This document shows positions 35,079-44,420 of a stretch of 64,000 nt of DNA, in pieces; position 1 is the first letter of the stretch, and each line of letters begins with the position of its first letter. The notes under the pieces were generated by a model. It was not told the origin of the DNA, searched no databases, and saw nothing but the letters and a program-made list of their open reading frames with translations. The position numbers were made by a program, and so were the translations under genes. This DNA is from an uncultured SAR86 cluster bacterium (lineage in GTDB: Bacteria > Pseudomonadota > Gammaproteobacteria > Magnimaribacterales > D2472): positions 62,001 through 126,000 of the forward strand of contig CABWYS010000001.1 in the NCBI GenBank assembly GCA_902509555.1. The letters run 5' to 3'.

Positions 35079-37373
35079 TTAAAATGTTAGATTAAATCTA
35101 ATACCGTAATTTCTTCCAGGAAGAGGAACCTGAGTTTTTACATATGAAGAATGGTTTCTAGCAACTTCATCAAGTAAGTTGTTTCCAAACAATGAAACGG
35201 TTAAGTCTCCCTGACCGCCAAGATCAAAACTTCTAGATAATTTGGCATTCAACATTTGATAACCATCAGTATTAGTCTCAGCCAACCCGATGTCATTTTG
35301 CTTTTCTACATCTTTGAACATCAATCCCAAAATTAAATCATCTTGTGAATATTTCAATTTAAAGATATTTCGAGCTGGATTTAATCTTGGAATACTTCCA
35401 CCATTGGAAAAATCTCCAGAAATTTCATCTCTTCCAAATGACAGAGTTAACTCGCCAGAACCTAGGTCCATAGTGTTACCAAATTCAATTTCATATCCAT
35501 CTAATTCTGCATCTTGCTGAAGATAGTTAGCAAGGATAAGGCCTCCATGATCATCATGACCCTCCTCATGTTCTTCATCATGCTCTTCGTGCTCTTCTTC
35601 AGTTTCATCTTGAAGATAAATATAGTTATCAACATCGTTCATAAATACAGTAGCTGTAGCAAAAAAGCTGCCATTTTTCATGTTAAGTGTTAAATCTATA
35701 TTGTTAGATGTTTCTGAATTTAAATTTACATTACCAACCTCAAATCTAGCGGTTGCTAAATGTGCTCCATTCATAAACATTTCAGTGGTTGAAGGCGCTC
35801 TTTCTACTGAAGAAAAACCAAAATCAACGCTGAGAAAGTCGTTAAGCTCTTTTCCAATATTTAGGGCAATACTAGAATTCTTAAAAGACTCATCATAATA
35901 AGCAACTTCATTTTCTTCATGCTCATCGTGATCCTCATCATGATCCTCATCGTGATCCTCATCGTGATGCTCTTCTTCATGCATTGATACTATAGACCCT
36001 TCGTTATCAATCATGTCATATCTAACACCAAGATCTAAATCGAAAGAATCAAAACTTCGGCTCAAATAATAACCAAATGTAAGCTCATCCCTGGATGCAG
36101 GAGTCATAAATGCCTCTGCTCCTATAACTGAAGTATCCTCATTAACAAAGTTGATAGCAAATTTTTGAGAGACTATAGAATTTGAAAAATCCAAGATAGC
36201 TCCTGCCTCTATCGCATCATTTGTGAATGTAGTTGGTCCTTCGGAATGGCCTTCATGCTCATCATGGTCCTCGTCATGATCCTCATCTTCATCATGATGT
36301 TCTTCTTCTTCATGCGCTTCTTCAGCATGTTGCTCAGTGAAGGAGTAATCAGTATCTCGCATAAAAAAATCAAGTTTTTTTATAAGATTGCCAGCAAGAT
36401 TGAAAGATCCTCTGATGTCAAACTTCTCAGAATCGGTGGTAGAAAAAATTCTTTCACCCTCATGCTCATCATGGCCCTCTTCTTCATCATCATGCTCATC
36501 ACCATGCTCATCACCATGGCCACCGTGACCTTCGCCGTGATATGGGATTCCATACATGCTCTCAATACTTGCTAATGAAACACCAAGGTAGCCCCAATCG
36601 CCTGCAGATGATGCTCCAAATTTAAATGATTCTGATTCAAAATCGGAATTAGCTAAGAAACCTAGATTTTCTTCATGCTCATCATGATCTTCATCATGAT
36701 CTTCATCGTGGTCTTCATCTTCATCGTGATGTTCTTCCTCTTCATGCATAATTGCACCATTGGGAACATCAAAGTTACCAAGAGCAGTATTTTTGTAAGC
36801 GAGGCTAATATTTATCTCGCCACCAATGTTATCTTGATAAAAGAAGCTTTGGCTGTCCCCATCATTAACAGATTGTGACTCAGCCCCCACTTTAAATAAT
36901 CGCTCTACGTCTTTCATGGCTATAGAATTATCAACAATGTTAACGATGCCGCCGATTGTTCCATTGGTATAGAGCAAAGAAGAAGGTCCTCGAACGACCT
37001 CTATTTGTTGAACATTACTCATATCAACATCGTTAAGATGGTCAGCACCAAGCCCTGAAATATCACGATTAACCATACCATTGTCTAGGACTTTAACTCT
37101 TGTGCCTGACATCCCTCTAATTATTGGCTGACCTACTGCAGAGCCATAATCTGCTGAAGAAACACCTAATAAATCATCTATGCTTTCGCCTAGACTTTGG
37201 GTGGCTTCAGTTGCAATATCATCGCCACTTAAAATATGAATTGGATCAGCCAACTCGCTGGCAGCTTTATTAATGAATGCCGAGCTTACGATCACTTCAT
37301 CCATGTCATCAGCAAACAAGGGGCTGGTTGAAAAAGTAACTAACAGTAAAAAGAAAAATTTATTAATTTTCAT
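35079..37373 (-). CDS. TonB-dependent receptor with His/Asp/Glu-rich insertions, ZnuD-like (probable zinc uptake)
   Basis: 764 aa; plug ADPIHILSGDDIATEATQSLGESIDDLLGVSSADYGSAVGQPIIRGMSGTRVKVLDNGM; five HDEDHDEH-type stretches. Confidence 0.88.
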   Translation of the reverse strand: MKINKFFFLLLVTFSTSPLFADDMDEVIVSSAFINKAASELADPIHILSGDDIATEATQSLGESIDDLLGVSSADYGSAVGQPIIRGMSGTRVKVLDNGMVNRDISGLGADHLNDVDMSNVQQIEVVRGPSSLLYTNGTIGGIVNIVDNSIAMKDVERLFKVGAESQSVNDGDSQSFFYQDNIGGEINISLAYKNTALGNFDVPNGAIMHEEEEHHDEDEDHDEDHDEDHDEHEENLGFLANSDFESESFKFGASSAGDWGYLGVSLASIESMYGIPYHGEGHGGHGDEHGDEHDDEEEGHDEHEGERIFSTTDSEKFDIRGSFNLAGNLIKKLDFFMRDTDYSFTEQHAEEAHEEEEHHDEDEDHDEDHDEHEGHSEGPTTFTNDAIEAGAILDFSNSIVSQKFAINFVNEDTSVIGAEAFMTPASRDELTFGYYLSRSFDSFDLDLGVRYDMIDNEGSIVSMHEEEHHDEDHDEDHDEDHDEHEENEVAYYDESFKNSSIALNIGKELNDFLSVDFGFSSVERAPSTTEMFMNGAHLATARFEVGNVNLNSETSNNIDLTLNMKNGSFFATATVFMNDVDNYIYLQDETEEEHEEHDEEHEEGHDDHGGLILANYLQQDAELDGYEIEFGNTMDLGSGELTLSFGRDEISGDFSNGGSIPRLNPARNIFKLKYSQDDLILGLMFKDVEKQNDIGLAETNTDGYQMLNAKLSRSFDLGGQGDLTVSLFGNNLLDEVARNHSSYVKTQVPLPGRNYGIRFNLTF

Positions 37374-37411
37374 AAGAACCTCCTAAAAGAAAAATTAAAA
37401 TTTAAAAAGAT

Positions 37412-37696
37412 TTAAATATTAATTTTTGGAGGTGCTTGTGAATTAAAGGGCTTATTTACTTGAAGAGAAGAGTCTTGAGGGGACTTCTGATCTTCGAGTT
37501 GTGGAAAAATTTTCTTTGGAATAAAAACAAAAACTTCTATGTCTGAAGATACTTCATAGTGACAAGTAAGACATTCAAGCTGAGGACCCTCAGTTAAGGG
37601 AGCCTGATCAATGTGTGCAAATGAATGCAGTGATATACTTGCAAGAAAAAATAACCCAATAAATGAGATAGTTTTGCTTTTTAGCCCAAGATCCAT
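37412..37696 (-). CDS. Small secreted putative metal-binding protein upstream of the ZnuD-like receptor
   Basis: 94 aa, hydrophobic N-terminus, HSFAH...CLTCH motif; same strand, 38 bp from the receptor. Confidence 0.65.
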   Translation of the reverse strand: MDLGLKSKTISFIGLFFLASISLHSFAHIDQAPLTEGPQLECLTCHYEVSSDIEVFVFIPKKIFPQLEDQKSPQDSSLQVNKPFNSQAPPKINI

Positions 37697-37720
37697 AGAG
37701 CGATATTATAGCATCACATT
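37697..37720 (-). promoter_or_regulatory. Candidate Zur box / TATAAT promoter core
   Basis: Minus strand AATGTGATGCTATAATATCGCTCT; resembles the gammaproteobacterial Zur consensus GAAATGTTATANTATAACATTTC in its centre and contains TATAAT. Confidence 0.45.
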
Positions 37721-37745
37721 AAAATTACAATAGCTGCAAAATAGA

Positions 37746-39221
37746 ATGTACAAAGAAGCAATCCAAGACGTGATCTCAATGTATGAACTTCCATCAGAGT
37801 GGCGATCAGATCTCTTAAGTGAAGCGGAGCATGTAACTAAGAAGAAAAAAACCGCAAAATACAGAAAAGATTTAAGAAAGCTTCCCTTTGCAACAATTGA
37901 TGGTGAAGATGCTAAAGATTTTGATGATGCTGTTTATTGTGTCAAAAATAGCAATGGATATAAGCTCTACGTCGCCATTGCAGATGTCTCTTTCTATGTA
38001 GAACCTGGCTCAAAATTAGACAAAGAAGCAAAAAAAAGAGGCACCTCCATCTACTTTCCAGAAACTGTTATCCCAATGCTTCCAGAAAATCTATCAAATG
38101 GAATATGCTCACTAAGACCCAATGAGGATAGGTGCTCAATGATATGTGAAATGTCTATTGATCTTGATGGCACAAGAAAAAAATATAAGTTTTATAGCGG
38201 TTTAATAAACTCTAAAGCTAGACTTACTTATAGCCAAGTTGAAAAACACCTGAAAAAATTATCTAGCATTAAACAATCGATCGTTCACGAATCAATAAAG
38301 CATCTTTTTGATCTTACCAATCTAAGATTAAAACTTCGCAATAAAAGGAAAGCACTTGAAATCAATCCCAAAGAAGCAATTTTGGAGTTAAGCAAAAATA
38401 AAGAAGTAAAAAATATAATCATCAAAAAGTCTCTTTTTGCTCATAAGCTTGTTGAAGAATCGATGTTACTTGCAAATGAATCAGCTGCTGAATTTATGCA
38501 TGATAGATTAGATTTAGGAGTGTACAGGATTCATGAAGATCCAGATCCAAGCAAGCTTGAAGCGCTAAAGAAACATTTTAAAATCCCAACTCAAATTGCA
38601 AAAAAATCATCGCCTCTAGAAATGATTAGCAGATGTTTGCAAGAAGCTCACAAGAAGAAAGATGATACTGGTCAAATTCTAGTGCTTCAAACCCTTGCAA
38701 GAGCAGAGTATTCAACTAATAACTTAGGCCATTTTGGCCTTCAGCTCAAACAATACTCACATTTCACATCGCCCATTAGAAGATATCCAGATTTATTAGT
38801 TCACCGACTAATTAACTCTTCCCTCGCTCATAAAAAACTAGGCATGAGACAAAATGAGCTTCAGGATGAATGTGAAAATTCCTCTATATTAGAAAGGCGA
38901 GCAGAAAAAGCATCTAGACAAGTAGAGCAAGTTCTAATTTGCTCTTACTTAAAAACAAAAATAGGCTCCACAATGGATGGAGTTGTTACTGGTGTGACAG
39001 ATTTTGGTCTATTTATTAATTTAGAGCCCTACTTCATTTCAGGTCTATTACATGTGTCTGATCTTCCTGATGATCGATATCAATTCTTGCAAGATCGTAG
39101 TGCTCTAAAAGGAAAGAGAAGAGGTGTAATTTTTAAGCTTGGGCAAAAAATGAAGGTTAAAATTGCTGCTATCTTTCCTTTAGAAAGAAAGATTAATCTA
39201 ATAATTTCAAATGGAAAATAA
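37746..39221 (+). CDS. rnr: RNase R/II family exoribonuclease, short form (RNB + S1, no N-terminal HTH/cold-shock domains)
   Basis: RDLRKLPFATIDGEDAKDFDDAVYC catalytic motif, C-terminal S1 domain; followed by rlmB as in other gammaproteobacteria. Confidence 0.9.
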   Translation: MYKEAIQDVISMYELPSEWRSDLLSEAEHVTKKKKTAKYRKDLRKLPFATIDGEDAKDFDDAVYCVKNSNGYKLYVAIADVSFYVEPGSKLDKEAKKRGTSIYFPETVIPMLPENLSNGICSLRPNEDRCSMICEMSIDLDGTRKKYKFYSGLINSKARLTYSQVEKHLKKLSSIKQSIVHESIKHLFDLTNLRLKLRNKRKALEINPKEAILELSKNKEVKNIIIKKSLFAHKLVEESMLLANESAAEFMHDRLDLGVYRIHEDPDPSKLEALKKHFKIPTQIAKKSSPLEMISRCLQEAHKKKDDTGQILVLQTLARAEYSTNNLGHFGLQLKQYSHFTSPIRRYPDLLVHRLINSSLAHKKLGMRQNELQDECENSSILERRAEKASRQVEQVLICSYLKTKIGSTMDGVVTGVTDFGLFINLEPYFISGLLHVSDLPDDRYQFLQDRSALKGKRRGVIFKLGQKMKVKIAAIFPLERKINLIISNGK

Positions 39222-39936
39222 GAATTCTGAAAATCTTCGAGTGGGCTTTCATAGCATTGAGATGCTATTAAAAATTTGTCCTGAAAACATAAAAAAAATC
39301 TTTATACCAGCTAATCGAAATGATGAAAGAGTTCTCAATTTAATTTCTATAGCTGAAAAATTATCAGTTTCTGTTGAAAGAAAGAAAAGTTTAACGCAAT
39401 ACCCTGAAGCAATTCTTAAGAATGAAATAAGCCTGGGACTAAGTGACTTAAAAAAGTATGAAGAAAGCATTCAACATGACAATCCTACATTTTTGGTTAT
39501 CGATAATGTAATTGATCCTCGTAATCTTGGGGCATGCATCAGATCTGCGGCAGCGAGCAACATTGCAGGAGTAATTATTAACAAACACCACTGCTCTCCA
39601 ATCACTCCTTTAGTAAGACAGGTTTCAGCAGGAGGCACTGAGGCAATTCAGATTTTTACAGTGACCAACTTGATTAATACATTGAAGCACTTCGAGAGGC
39701 TGGGATATTTCATTTTAGGAACAAGCGAACACGCTAACTCAATGCATATTGAATTAGATCTAAACAAACCTACTCTAGTAATTATGGGTTCTGAAGAAGA
39801 TGGCGTTAGAGAGAAAACATTAGGAAAATGCTCTCAAATTTGCACACTATCGAAGAATCAAACAATAAATAGTCTCAATGTTTCAGTGGCTACCGGGGTG
39901 ATACTTTTTGAGATTGCGAGGCAGAAGTTAATATAA
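39211..39936 (+). CDS. rlmB: 23S rRNA (guanosine-2'-O-)-methyltransferase RlmB (SpoU family)
   Basis: FLVIDNVIDPRNLGACIRSAAA... and MGSEEDGVREKTL...NSLNVSVATGVILFE SpoU motifs. Confidence 0.93.
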   Translation: MENKNSENLRVGFHSIEMLLKICPENIKKIFIPANRNDERVLNLISIAEKLSVSVERKKSLTQYPEAILKNEISLGLSDLKKYEESIQHDNPTFLVIDNVIDPRNLGACIRSAAASNIAGVIINKHHCSPITPLVRQVSAGGTEAIQIFTVTNLINTLKHFERLGYFILGTSEHANSMHIELDLNKPTLVIMGSEEDGVREKTLGKCSQICTLSKNQTINSLNVSVATGVILFEIARQKLI

Positions 39937-39982
39937 AATTCATTTACAATGCAATGAATTAATAAAATCTTAATTTTTTTGA

Positions 39983-40906
39983 ATGCTTAATCAAAGAACT
40001 ATAAAAAATCCTATTAAAGCTGTTGGAGTAGGTCTGCACAGTGGCAGAGATATGAAATTGGAGCTTTTACCTGCGCCCATAGATGCGGGTATTACTTTTA
40101 TTAGAACAGATTTAGACCCTGAGATAAGTATTCCAGCAAAATTCGAATATGTTGGCGATACCACACTTTCAACTGCTCTCTTTAAAGAAGGTTATAAAAT
40201 TGGCACCATCGAGCATCTATTATCAGCAATTGCAGGCCTTGGAATCGATAACTGCTTTATCAAGGTGGATGGCCCCGAAATACCTATAATGGATGGCAGC
40301 GCAAGCCCATTTGTTTTTTTAATCCAATCAGCTGGGTTGGAAGTACAAGAAAAATTGAAAAAATTTATTAAAGTTAAAAAAGAAGTCAGAGTTGAGCGTG
40401 GAGATACATATGCAGCTATTAAACCTTTTGACGGTTTTAAAGTCTCGTTTGAGATTGACTTTGAAGACGCAACCATAAAAAAGCATGCTCAAAAATCATC
40501 AATTGATTTTTCATCTACTTCCTTTGTGAAAGAGGTTTGCAGGGCAAGAACTTTTGGATCAGTTAAAGATAAGGATGCTCTTCAATCTCAAGGATTGGCT
40601 CTGGGGGCAAGTTCTAATAATGCAATTGTTCTTGGGGAAGATGGGATTCTTAATGAAGAAGGTCTCAGATTTGATGATGAATTTGTAAAGCATAAAATGC
40701 TTGATGCTATCGGAGATTTGTACCTTCTTGGACATAATCTTATAGGTCAATTTTCTGGCTATAAATCTGGTCACTCGCTAAATAATGAATTATTAAGAAA
40801 AATTTTGGCATCAGAGGATGCTTGGGAAGTAGTTACATTTGAAGATTCATCAATTGCCCCCATATCATACGCTAGAGCTCCTTTCGGGGATGCTGTTGAG
40901 CTCTGA
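39983..40906 (+). CDS. lpxC: UDP-3-O-acyl-N-acetylglucosamine deacetylase
   Basis: [19 protein letters not shown]...[17 protein letters not shown]...[14 protein letters not shown]. Confidence 0.98.
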   Translation: MLNQRTIKNPIKAVGVGLHSGRDMKLELLPAPIDAGITFIRTDLDPEISIPAKFEYVGDTTLSTALFKEGYKIGTIEHLLSAIAGLGIDNCFIKVDGPEIPIMDGSASPFVFLIQSAGLEVQEKLKKFIKVKKEVRVERGDTYAAIKPFDGFKVSFEIDFEDATIKKHAQKSSIDFSSTSFVKEVCRARTFGSVKDKDALQSQGLALGASSNNAIVLGEDGILNEEGLRFDDEFVKHKMLDAIGDLYLLGHNLIGQFSGYKSGHSLNNELLRKILASEDAWEVVTFEDSSIAPISYARAPFGDAVEL

Positions 40907-40938
40907 ATAAAATAAGGTAACTTGTAGCAATTTAATTC

Positions 40939-43656
40939 ATGTCATTTTTAACCAAAATATTTGGAAGCAGTAATCAACGTGCGTTAAAGCGCATGCAAAT
41001 ATCTGTAGATCAAATTAATGAACTAGAAACAGATTATCAGCAGCTTAGCGATGACGGGCTAGCAAAGTTAAGAAGCAAGCTAAAAGAATCATCTAAAGAT
41101 GAGAGCTTTAATCTTCTCCCACATGCTTTTGCAGCAACTCGTGAGGCAAGTGTCAGGGCTACAGGCCTCAGGCATTTTGATTCTCAGATGCTTGGAGGCA
41201 TAGCTCTTTCAGAAGGAAATATTGCAGAAATGAAAACTGGGGAAGGTAAAACTTTAGTTGCTACCCTTCCAGCATACCTTAATGCGGTGAATGACAAGAA
41301 AGTTGTCTTGGTTACTGTAAATGACTACCTTGCACAAAGAGATGCTGATTGGATGAGACCAATATATGAAAATCTTGGACTGACAGTTGGGGTAATTTAT
41401 TCCAATCAATCATTTGAAGAAAAAAAATCTGCATATCAATGTGATGTTATCTATGCAACTAATGGTGAGCTAGGCTTTGATTATTTAAGAGACAATATGG
41501 CTCTTCGCGCTGAAGACAAAGTTCAATGCTCACTTGATTTTGCGATAGTAGATGAGGTGGATTCTATTCTCATTGATGAGGCTAGAACGCCTTTAATTAT
41601 TTCTGGTCCATCAAATGAAAGTGCTGATTACTACGTCCAAATTAAAAAAATTATTCCAAATCTCAAAGAACAATTAAGAGAGGGAACTGAGGATGAGCCT
41701 CTTAATGAAGATGAGATAGGCCATTACATTATCGATGAAAAAAATAGATCTATAGAACTTACCGATGATGGGTATATAGTTGTCGAGAGGCATCTTGAAG
41801 ATTTGGGGCTGCTGCAATCAGAGGACAGCTTATATTCTGTTAGTAATTTAAAGATTATGCGTTATGTAAATGCAACTTTAAAAGCAGGGTTTTTATTTAA
41901 AAAAAATATCCACTATTTAGTCAGGGGGGAAGAAGTTCTCTTGATTGATGAGCATACTGGCAGAACAATGCCAGGCAGAAGAATGAGCGAGGGCATTCAT
42001 CAAGCGCTTGAATGCAAGGAAAATGTCCCTATTCAGAGAGAATCTCAAACTCTTGCATCAACAACTTATCAAAACTTTTTTAGACTTTTTAATCAACTTT
42101 CTGGAATGACTGGAACAGCTGACACTGAAGCAGCTGAGTTTGCAGAAATATATGGACTCAATGTATCAATTATTCCAACGAATAAACCAATGGCTAGAGA
42201 GGATAACGATGATTTAGTGTTCCTTACTCAAGAAGCAAAATTTAAAGCCTTAATTGAAGAAATAGAGCTACTGCGAAAAAAAGATGCACCAATATTGGTT
42301 GGAACAGCCTCTGTAGAGTCATCGGAAATAGTCTCAGCACTGTTAAATAAGAAAAATATCTCTCATCAAGTTCTTAATGCAAAACAGCATGAAAAAGAAG
42401 CTGAAGTGATTGCAAATGCGGGGCGTCCTGGAGTAGTTACAATAGCAACCAATATGGCTGGAAGAGGTACTGACATTGTGTTGGGGGGGAAGGAAAATAT
42501 TAATGATGGTGAATGGGAGAAAAGACATCAATTAGTTCTCGATGCTGGAGGGTTACATATTCTTGGGACCGAGAGACACGAATCCCGCAGAATTGATAAC
42601 CAGTTAAGAGGTAGATCGGGGAGGCAGGGAGATCCAGGTTATTCTAAGTTTTTCTTATCTCTAGAAGATGATTTACTTCGATTGTTTATATCTGATAGTC
42701 GAAGAAGTCTATTTGAAAGAATTGGTATGGGTGATGATCATATCGAACACAAGATGCTGTCTCGGGGGATAGAAAACGCACAAAAAAGAATCGAGAGTAG
42801 AAACTTTGATATAAGAAAAAACTTATTGGAATATGATGATGTTGCGAATGATCAGCGACAAGCAATCTATTCATTAAGAAATCAACTCTTAAATGAAGAT
42901 AATATTTCTGAAGCAATTCATGATTTAATTAATGAAGAGATGCTCGCAGTTTCAAATGATTTCGTTCCACTTGATTCAGTTGAAAGTCAATGGAGGCTTG
43001 AAGAGTTAGATAAATATCTATTAGATCATTATTTCATTGAAGAAAATATTGCTACTAAGGTACGGGATGATCAGAAACTGACTCCAACCTCTATTGCTAA
43101 TCTAATCGCCGAAAGCGCATCAAAGAAATACAAAGAAAAATACCTGAAGATTCAAGATAACTTAGCTCAACTTGAGAAGCAGGTAATGCTACAAATCCTT
43201 GATGTTCATTGGAAAGACCATTTAGCAGAAATGGACCACTTGAGACAAAGTGTTGGTCTGAGGGCTTATGCTCAAAAAAATCCTAAAAATGAATACAAAC
43301 GTGAAGCATTTGAGATGTTTGAGGTAATGTTAAATGAGATTAATAGTGAGGCGATAAAAGTTCTATTTAGAATTGAGCTTGCAAGCGAAGAAGAGATCCG
43401 GGAGTTAGAAGCAAGATCTCGCGAAGCCCAGAAGAACAGAGAAATGAAACTTCAGCAAGAGCAAATTCAACCAGTAATAGGAAGTGATCAGAGCGACGAA
43501 CCTGAACAATTAGCTAAAGTTGAAACAGTAAAAATAGATGAACCAAAGCCAAGAAGGAATGAAGTAGTAAAAATTACTAATGGCAAAGAAACAAAAGAAC
43601 TTAAGTATAAAAAGGCTAAGTCTCTAATAGAGACCGGAGAATGGAGGATAATTTAA
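40939..43656 (+). CDS. secA: Preprotein translocase ATPase SecA (no C-terminal SEC-C zinc motif)
   Basis: MKTGEGKTLVATLPAYLNA...GTDIVLGG...; 905 aa. Confidence 0.99.
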   Translation: MSFLTKIFGSSNQRALKRMQISVDQINELETDYQQLSDDGLAKLRSKLKESSKDESFNLLPHAFAATREASVRATGLRHFDSQMLGGIALSEGNIAEMKTGEGKTLVATLPAYLNAVNDKKVVLVTVNDYLAQRDADWMRPIYENLGLTVGVIYSNQSFEEKKSAYQCDVIYATNGELGFDYLRDNMALRAEDKVQCSLDFAIVDEVDSILIDEARTPLIISGPSNESADYYVQIKKIIPNLKEQLREGTEDEPLNEDEIGHYIIDEKNRSIELTDDGYIVVERHLEDLGLLQSEDSLYSVSNLKIMRYVNATLKAGFLFKKNIHYLVRGEEVLLIDEHTGRTMPGRRMSEGIHQALECKENVPIQRESQTLASTTYQNFFRLFNQLSGMTGTADTEAAEFAEIYGLNVSIIPTNKPMAREDNDDLVFLTQEAKFKALIEEIELLRKKDAPILVGTASVESSEIVSALLNKKNISHQVLNAKQHEKEAEVIANAGRPGVVTIATNMAGRGTDIVLGGKENINDGEWEKRHQLVLDAGGLHILGTERHESRRIDNQLRGRSGRQGDPGYSKFFLSLEDDLLRLFISDSRRSLFERIGMGDDHIEHKMLSRGIENAQKRIESRNFDIRKNLLEYDDVANDQRQAIYSLRNQLLNEDNISEAIHDLINEEMLAVSNDFVPLDSVESQWRLEELDKYLLDHYFIEENIATKVRDDQKLTPTSIANLIAESASKKYKEKYLKIQDNLAQLEKQVMLQILDVHWKDHLAEMDHLRQSVGLRAYAQKNPKNEYKREAFEMFEVMLNEINSEAIKVLFRIELASEEEIRELEARSREAQKNREMKLQQEQIQPVIGSDQSDEPEQLAKVETVKIDEPKPRRNEVVKITNGKETKELKYKKAKSLIETGEWRII

Positions 43657-43662
43657 TTAAAT

Positions 43663-43830
43663 TCAATCCTCATAAAAATCTTCAGACTCAATAGGCCTGC
43701 TAATTAACTTCTCTTCCTTGGTCCAAGTACCAAAATCTATTAACTTACATTTCTCAGAACAAAATGGGCGATAAACATTAGCTGGACTCAGATCCGTAGC
43801 TTTCTTACATTGTGGACAATCTTTTTTCAT
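43663..43830 (-). CDS. yacG: Zinc-binding protein YacG (DNA gyrase inhibitor family)
   Basis: Not in the ORF track; MKKDCPQCKKATDLSPANVYRPFCSEKCKLIDFGTWTKEEKLISRPIESEDFYED; CxxC...CxxxC; adjacent to coaE. Confidence 0.92.
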   Translation of the reverse strand: MKKDCPQCKKATDLSPANVYRPFCSEKCKLIDFGTWTKEEKLISRPIESEDFYED

Positions 43831-44420
43831 TTTTGAGTGAGGTCTAGATAAAATTTATGCATGATTAAAGATCGAGTTTTTAAATCATTCAATGAATCAT
43901 TGTTAGGTATAACATCATTGGCAATACTTAACCTTTCCTCTCGCGAGCATTGAGTATCGATGATTTTTTTAATCTGATCTTTTGAATTATTGTCTCGTGC
44001 AGTTGCTCTTTCTAATTGGAGGCTTGGATCACAATCAATAACAAGAATTCTATTATAGTTACTCATGCTGTTGGTCTCAAAGATTAAAGGCACCATGACA
44101 ATTGAATAAGAGGACTGTGCCATGGTTATTCTTTCAGCCATCAAATCCCTAACTAATGGATGAATAATAGATTCTAAAACCTTCTTTTTTTCATCATTAT
44201 CAAAAACTTCTTTTCTCAGGGAAGCCCTATCAATCAAACCATTGGCATCAATAATTCTTGAACCAAAATAATCTACTATGCTTTTATAACCAGGCGTGTT
44301 TATTTCAATGACCTCTCTAGCCAAATCATCTGCATCTATTACGGTAACACCTTCATTTTGAAAAAAATTAGCTGCAGCTGATTTTCCAGATCCAATTCCA
44401 CCAGTGAGTCCAATTATCAT
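43827..44420 (-). CDS. coaE: Dephospho-CoA kinase
   Basis: MIIGLTGGIGSGKSAAANFF P-loop; DADDLAREV. Confidence 0.97.
   Translation of the reverse strand: MIIGLTGGIGSGKSAAANFFQNEGVTVIDADDLAREVIEINTPGYKSIVDYFGSRIIDANGLIDRASLRKEVFDNDEKKKVLESIIHPLVRDLMAERITMAQSSYSIVMVPLIFETNSMSNYNRILVIDCDPSLQLERATARDNNSKDQIKKIIDTQCSREERLSIANDVIPNNDSLNDLKTRSLIMHKFYLDLTQK

Noticed and set aside
35545-36760. Repeats as a possible CRISPR array
   Set aside because: Repeats are short, degenerate, in-frame coding units of a TonB receptor with no unique spacers or cas genes
36246-36878. Plus-strand ORFs 36246..36575 and 36675..36878 (Met/Ile/Phe-rich, membrane-like)
   Set aside because: They are the antisense reading of the His/Asp repeat DNA of the znuD-like gene; composition is a by-product of the repeats
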